From an uncultured Ruminococcus sp. (GTDB lineage: Bacteria; Bacillota; Clostridia; Lachnospirales; Lachnospiraceae): 10,148 nt of DNA. This document shows positions 7,185-10,148 of this stretch, one piece after another (position 1 is the stretch's first letter; each line of letters begins with the position of its first letter). The position numbers were made by a program, and so were the translations under genes. The notes below the pieces were generated by a model, which saw only the letters and a program-made list of their open reading frames with translations, searched no databases and was not told where the DNA came from. The stretch is from positions 1 to 10,148 of the forward strand of contig USKR01000024.1 of NCBI GenBank assembly GCA_900555215.1, read 5' to 3'.

Positions 7185-7475
7185 ATGCAGATCACAGATG
7201 TACGGGTACGTAAAGTAGCAAAAGAGGGAAAGTTAAAAGCTGTCGTATCGATCACGATCGATGATGAATTTGTAGTTCATGACATTAAAGTTATAGAAGG
7301 GGAAAAGGGAATGTTCATCGCTATGCCGAGCAAGAAGTCGCTGGACGGCGAGTACCGCGATATTGCGCATCCCATCAATTCAGGGACAAGGGAGAGAATT
7401 CAGACTACCATCCTGAACAGATATGAGGAGGCGATGGAGGAAGAAGACGAAGCGGCAGTAGTGGATGAAATGTAA
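7185..7475 (+). CDS. spoVG: SpoVG, small nucleic-acid-binding regulator
   Basis: Full-length member (96 residues) of the SpoVG family, site-specific DNA- and RNA-binding regulators. In Bacillus and relatives it affects sporulation and cell-division timing, capsule and virulence genes. The conserved core is visible: [11 protein letters not shown] at the N-terminus, [19 protein letters not shown] (21-39), MFIAMPSKK (43-51), [10 protein letters not shown] (57-66) and R69-R71 in the helix that follows. The C-terminal tail is acidic ([16 protein letters not shown]). It has an AAAGGAGA ribosome binding site 10 nt upstream. In Bacillus the gene often sits beside purR or glmU; here it follows glgCD, and I find no obvious sigma-H-type promoter in the 96-nt gap. 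It may be read through from glgCD or have its own undetected promoter. Its presence fits a Firmicute but does not prove sporulation. Confidence 0.97.
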   Translation: MQITDVRVRKVAKEGKLKAVVSITIDDEFVVHDIKVIEGEKGMFIAMPSKKSLDGEYRDIAHPINSGTRERIQTTILNRYEEAMEEEDEAAVVDEM

Positions 7476-7514
7476 ATCTGGATTTGTGTGCGGGAACAGG
7501 TAATGAATAAATCG

Positions 7515-7655
7515 TCCGAAAATTGCGGGAGATTTTAGGATGTTTAGCGGAAGGAAGTACAGCTGCTGACAATTGAAGAGTGGATGATCAGGCTTCGCCT
7601 TGGTCGTCCACTCCTCAATTAGCACTGAAATACCTTCCGCTAAATTTTTTTCGGA
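7515..7655. repeat. Long imperfect palindrome between spoVG and the rluA-family gene
   Basis: Nested arms pair across a centre near 7595: AATTGAAGAGTGGA (7571-7584) with TCCACTCCTCAATT (7607-7620, one mismatch), continued to a GGC-TTC-GCC tip; TGCT (7564-7567) with AGCA (7621-7624); CAG (7560-7562) with CTG (7625-7627); and TTTAGCGGAAGG (7543-7554) with CCTTCCGCTAAA (7633-7644, perfect). An outer TCCGAAAA (7515-7522) pairs with TTTTCGGA (7648-7655) across 20 extra bases on the left. This is much larger than an ordinary terminator stem and resembles a small mobile palindromic element or a structured RNA, but copy number cannot be judged from one window. Confidence 0.7.
7543..7651 (+). terminator. 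Probable terminator of spoVG
   Basis: In the plus direction the large hairpin ends with the perfect 12-bp stem at 7543-7554/7633-7644, directly followed by seven T residues (7645-7651). This is the arrangement of an intrinsic terminator, 68 nt after the spoVG stop. In the opposite direction no T-run follows the stem, so ending the convergent rluA-family transcript here is less well supported. Confidence 0.65.
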
Positions 7656-7693
7656 TGCTTTATATGTGGATGGTTTTCCAGTAGGATCCGGAA

Positions 7694-8389
7694 TTACCAT
7701 GGATTTTCAGGCAGCAAGAATGTCTTCTGTTCCCTGCTTACGGGATGCCTGAATTCCAGACGGTATGCACAAAGTCTGAGAGACTCGGTATTCTCTCCGT
7801 TAACTGGAGGGGTATCTTTTCCCGGGTCTGCGGGGGAGGAATATGCGGTCCCGTATTTCCGGTCGCCCACAAGCGGACATCCTATATGCGCCATCTGTAC
7901 CCGTATCTGGTGATGCCGGCCGGTGTCAAGATGGATCGCCACAAGAGATGTGACCGGGGAAGTATCCCGGAATATTTTTTCAACCCTGTAATGAAGCCTG
8001 GCAGCTTTCGCGCCGGGCGTATTTTTTGTACAAATACGGGAGGCATTGGCGCGGGCGTCCTTTACCATATAATCTTCCAGTGTGCCTTCGGACGGTTCGG
8101 GGATGCCGGAGACGATGGCGCGGTAATATTTTCCGAAGCCGGAGGAAGTGAGCTGACGGTTTAATTCCCTGGCTGCCCCTGGGGTCTTTGCGAAAACCAG
8201 GAGCCCTTCCACCGGCTGGTCCAGGCGGTGGATCACAGCGAGATATCCGCCGGATAAATAGTTCTTCAGCATGCTTTCCATGTCGGAAGTGCCGATACGG
8301 GCGGTCTGTGTCGGGATCCCCGCAGGCTTGCGGCAGACGATGATGTGTGGATCTTCATATATAATGAGAGAGTGGATATCGTGTCTCAT
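7694..8389 (-). CDS. RluA-family RNA pseudouridine synthase (no S4 domain)
   Basis: Isomerises uridine to pseudouridine in rRNA or tRNA; the exact target cannot be told from sequence. The 231-residue protein starts almost directly with the catalytic domain, without the S4 RNA-binding domain of RluC/RluD. Seen motifs are YEDPHIIVCRKPAGIPTQ (11-28), HRLDQPVEGLLVFAKT (54-69) with catalytic D57, KYYRA (87-91), LDTGRHHQIRVQMAHIG (154-170) and LVGDRKYG (173-180). HRLDQPVEG replaces the usual HRLDxxTSG, while the catalytic Asp is kept. I chose the ATG at 8389 because AAGGAGGA lies 5 nt upstream of it. An in-frame ATG at 8404 abuts that site and would add five residues. The gene is convergent with spoVG and divergent from xpaC. 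Confidence 0.92.
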   Translation of the reverse strand: MRHDIHSLIIYEDPHIIVCRKPAGIPTQTARIGTSDMESMLKNYLSGGYLAVIHRLDQPVEGLLVFAKTPGAARELNRQLTSSGFGKYYRAIVSGIPEPSEGTLEDYMVKDARANASRICTKNTPGAKAARLHYRVEKIFRDTSPVTSLVAIHLDTGRHHQIRVQMAHIGCPLVGDRKYGTAYSSPADPGKDTPPVNGENTESLRLCAYRLEFRHPVSREQKTFLLPENPW

Positions 8390-8393
8390 AAAA

Positions 8394-8401
8394 TCCTCCT
8401 T
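8394..8401 (-). promoter_or_regulatory. Ribosome binding site deciding the rluA-family start
   Basis: AAGGAGGA on the minus strand, 4 to 5 nt before the ATG at 8389, is close to a perfect Shine-Dalgarno match. It directly follows the upstream ATG at 8404-8402, which therefore is unlikely to be the true start. Confidence 0.8.
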
Positions 8402-8425
8402 CATAAGATCATTTCAGGGAACCGT

Positions 8426-8441
8426 TCAGCCGCCGGGCTGA
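8426..8441 (-). other. GC-rich hairpin in the rluA-family leader
   Basis: TCAGCC (8426-8431) and GGCTGA (8436-8441) form a 6-bp stem with a 4-nt loop, next to the palindrome GCAGCTGC (8442-8449). In the minus-strand transcript it would lie about 25 nt before the ribosome binding site. No T-run follows in either direction. Function is unknown and chance is possible. Confidence 0.25.
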
Positions 8442-8461
8442 GCAGCTGCCTTTTCAGCAGT

Positions 8462-8490
8462 ATTTTAACATGCCGTTTCTTGACTTTTCC
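8462..8490 (-). promoter_or_regulatory. Candidate promoter of the rluA-family gene
   Basis: Bases 8470-8462 on the minus strand read TGTTAAAAT, an extended -10 element (TGn plus TAAAAT). The -35 position with a 17-bp spacer (GGAAAA) is poor. It would initiate about 65 nt upstream of the start codon. Confidence 0.3.
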
Positions 8491-8508
8491 TGGTCTTCTG
8501 GCTAAACT
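8480..8508 (+). promoter_or_regulatory. Candidate xpaC-telA promoter
   Basis: TTGACT (8480-8485), a 17-bp spacer, then TAAACT (8503-8508) fits a sigma-A promoter with a good -35 and a fair -10. The predicted start near 8515 gives a leader of about 45 nt to the ATG at 8560. It is back to back with the candidate minus-strand promoter. Confidence 0.5.
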
Positions 8509-8547
8509 GATTATCATATAAAAGTAATGAACGGTCAAGTGATTTCA

Positions 8548-8553
8548 GGGAGG
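8548..8553 (+). promoter_or_regulatory. Ribosome binding site deciding the xpaC start
   Basis: GGGAGG lies 6 nt before the ATG at 8560. The upstream in-frame ATG at 8527 has no such site and would be only about 12 nt from the predicted transcription start. Confidence 0.75.
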
Positions 8554-8559
8554 CTGGGT

Positions 8560-9795
8560 ATGATAAATAATGACTGGGAGCGGTTCGGTGATGAGATACG
8601 AAGAACGATACAGGACGCGGTCGATTCCGGAGATTTCCGCAGATTAAATCAGACGGTTTCAGATACAGTGGGGCGCGCTGTGGACAATGTGTCCCGGGGG
8701 TTGAAAAATGGCGGTTGGTACCGGGAGGCTCCAACAGACTGGGGGAATCAGCCAAACCAGTCGGAGACCGGACAGTTTCAGAATAACATGGGACGGGGAG
8801 AAAAGACGTATGGCGGTCCGGCGCAGACAAAGCAGCGGCCGTTGTTCCTGAAAGGGACTTCTGTGAAAGTGGGCGGGATTTTCCTGGCGGCCACAGGGTA
8901 TGTGTTCGGAGCCGCTTCTCTGATTTTCCTGCTGCTTCTGTGTATCAGCGCGCTGGCTGCAGGCTGGGAGCTGGTGCTGCGGATCGGAGCGGGGACGTTC
9001 GCCTTGTTTACTGTCATATTTCTGGTCATGGCAGTGACAGGGACGCGGATGACCGGGAGCGTCGGCCGTTTCCGCAAATATGTGGGGCTCATCGGAAACC
9101 GGGAATACTGTGATATCAAAGAGCTGTCACAGAAGACCGGGCGTCCGCTGAAAAAAGTAATAAAAGATTTGAGGAAGATGATCGAAAAGGGATGGTTCTG
9201 TCAGGGGCATATTGATGATCAGGAATCCTGCCTTATGGTCAGTGACGGAGCTTACCGCCAGTATACGGAGCTTATGGAGCGTACCCGTCGGGAAAAGGCG
9301 GAGCGGGAAGCCGCCGCAAGGAAGAGGGAAGAGGAATATTCCAGGCTCTCCCCTGAAGTGCAGAAGATCATTGAGGCGGGTGATGAATATGTGAGAAAGA
9401 TCCGTGAGGCGAATGATGCGATACCGGGAGAGGAGATCTCGGCAAAGATTTCCAGAATGGAGACTCTTGTAGACAGGATTTTTGACCGGGTAGAGCAGAA
9501 ACCGGATACTGTGGATGACATAAGAAAGCTGATGGAATACTATCTTCCCACTACGATCAAACTTTTGGAAGCCTATGAGGAACTGGACGCGCAGCCTGTA
9601 CAGGGCGAAAATATCATTTCGTCCAAACAGGAGATTGAGAAAACGATGGATACATTGAACACAGCTTTTGAAAAGCTTCTGGACGAGTTGTTCCAGGATA
9701 CCGCGTGGGATCTGTCGTCAGATATTACCGTTCTGAATACAATGCTCGCGCAGGAAGGACTGACAGAGGATGGGCTGAAGAGCGGCGGAAAATAG
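8560..9795 (+). CDS. xpaC: XpaC-like membrane protein (5-bromo-4-chloroindolyl phosphate hydrolysis family)
   Basis: Probable membrane-anchored partner of TelA; the biochemical role of the family is not established and its name comes from an old indicator-dye phenotype. With the chosen ATG it has 411 residues. Residues 1-50 are amphipathic (FGDEIRRTIQDAVDSGDF), 51-98 are Gly/Gln/Asn-rich and probably disordered, and 104-136 and 138-161 look like two membrane segments with a short turn. Residues about 166-230 resemble a winged helix (NREYCDIKELSQKTGRP followed by a basic helix and a beta wing). Residues 235-262 are a charged, coiled-coil-like stretch, and about 265-400 are the helical XpaC region with YYLPTTIKLLEAYEELD (327-343). 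The start at 8560 is set by GGGAGG; an ATG at 8527 would add 11 residues. telA follows after 56 nt with no terminator, so the two form an operon. Family call rests on the C-terminal region and the telA neighbour. Confidence 0.8.
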   Translation: MINNDWERFGDEIRRTIQDAVDSGDFRRLNQTVSDTVGRAVDNVSRGLKNGGWYREAPTDWGNQPNQSETGQFQNNMGRGEKTYGGPAQTKQRPLFLKGTSVKVGGIFLAATGYVFGAASLIFLLLLCISALAAGWELVLRIGAGTFALFTVIFLVMAVTGTRMTGSVGRFRKYVGLIGNREYCDIKELSQKTGRPLKKVIKDLRKMIEKGWFCQGHIDDQESCLMVSDGAYRQYTELMERTRREKAEREAAARKREEEYSRLSPEVQKIIEAGDEYVRKIREANDAIPGEEISAKISRMETLVDRIFDRVEQKPDTVDDIRKLMEYYLPTTIKLLEAYEELDAQPVQGENIISSKQEIEKTMDTLNTAFEKLLDELFQDTAWDLSSDITVLNTMLAQEGLTEDGLKSGGK

Positions 9796-9851
9796 TATCA
9801 TATTTTTGAAGGCTGATGCCATATCATAAAACCGAAATGGAGGAGAGACAG

Positions 9852-10148
9852 ATGGGCAATGAATTTCAGGACATGAGCACAACACCGACGCTGACACTGG
9901 ATCCGTTCCAGGCACAGGAGCAGAAAAAGCCGCCTGTGGTGCAGCAGGAAGAACCGGCGCTGGATGACAGCGTGCTGACAGAGGAAGAACGCAGGATGGT
10001 GGATTCGTTCGCACAGCAGATCGATCTTACAAACTCTGCTCTTGTGCTTCAGTACGGAGCGGGAACGCAGAAGAAGATGGCGGATTTCTCGGAATCCGCG
10101 CTGGAGAATGTAAAGTCGAAGGACTTGGGCGAAGTGGGAGAGCTGCTT
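9852..10148 (+). CDS. telA: TelA/toxic anion resistance family protein (3' part missing)
   Basis: The first 99 codons are visible and run off the right edge with the frame open. The ATG follows GGAGGAG by 6 nt. Residues 1-45 are Pro/Gln/Glu-rich and probably disordered. From about residue 43 the sequence becomes helical and TelA-like: EEERRMVDSFAQQIDL, then ALVLQYGAGTQKKMADFS (63-80), then SALENVKSKDLGEVGELL (82-99). The pattern of a YG..TQ..MA.FS stretch followed by a D.GEVG turn is typical of the family, which was named for tellurite resistance and is now linked to envelope or toxin stress. Cytoplasmic location is likely, as no signal or membrane segment is seen in the visible part. Its place directly after an xpaC-like gene matches the common xpaC-telA pair. 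The missing two-thirds or so could still hold surprises. Confidence 0.85.
   Translation, partial: MGNEFQDMSTTPTLTLDPFQAQEQKKPPVVQQEEPALDDSVLTEEERRMVDSFAQQIDLTNSALVLQYGAGTQKKMADFSESALENVKSKDLGEVGELL

Noticed and set aside
7515..7655. 6S RNA or another known structured RNA
   Set aside because: The hairpin lacks the large central bubble expected of 6S RNA and is followed at once by a T-run, and I recognise no family motif. Left as a terminator/palindrome of unknown origin.
7745..8164. Plus-strand open frame of 139 codons
   Set aside because: It lies wholly opposite the well-supported RluA-family gene, has no ribosome binding site of note and no recognisable protein features.
8465..8830. Minus-strand open frame across the xpaC promoter and start
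   Set aside because: Overlaps the xpaC 5' end and promoter region, is rich in Pro/Ser/His with no ribosome binding site, and looks like chance.

Overview
The window looks like chromosomal DNA of a low-to-mid GC Firmicute of the class Clostridia, most probably a Lachnospiraceae-type gut anaerobe. This rests on the gene families: a DnaD/DnaI-style helicase-loading pair, a GlgC/GlgD pair, SpoVG, an XpaC/TelA pair, and strong AGGAGG-type ribosome binding sites. Genus is inference only. I see no transposase, phage gene, CRISPR array, tRNA or rRNA; this is mostly housekeeping DNA.

Layout. Bases 1-2858 (minus strand) hold a replication operon read right to left: a DnaD-family protein, a DnaC/DnaI-type AAA+ helicase loader, and a divergent ribose-phosphate pyrophosphokinase cut by the left edge. 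Spacing is tight: 13 nt, then a TGATG stop/start overlap. Bases 2859-3102 form a non-coding regulatory stretch with a 9-bp hairpin, a candidate promoter and three same-direction DnaA boxes. Bases 3103-4479 (minus) encode MurC. Bases 4480-4698 are an AT-rich divergent promoter region with A-tracts phased near the helical repeat. Bases 4699-7088 (plus) are glgC-glgD with an ATGA overlap, for ADP-glucose and hence glycogen synthesis. spoVG follows at 7185-7475. Bases 7476-7693 separate spoVG from a convergent gene and contain a very long imperfect palindrome ending in seven T residues. Bases 7694-8389 (minus) encode a small RluA-family pseudouridine synthase. Bases 8390-8559 hold divergent promoters. 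Bases 8560-10148 (plus) hold xpaC and the start of telA, a pair linked to toxic-anion and envelope stress.

How the genes fit together. DnaD and the DnaC/DnaI-type protein would cooperate to load the replicative helicase; PRPP synthetase supplies the precursor for nucleotide synthesis, so the operon joins helicase loading to nucleotide supply. The DnaA boxes in front of it suggest control by the initiator, or titration of it. GlgC with its catalytically degenerate partner GlgD would set the rate of glycogen synthesis.

The points most worth a second look are the DnaA-box cluster before the dnaD-dnaC-prs operon, the roughly 140-nt palindrome after spoVG, and the atypical PRPP synthetase. No wholly new system is evident.
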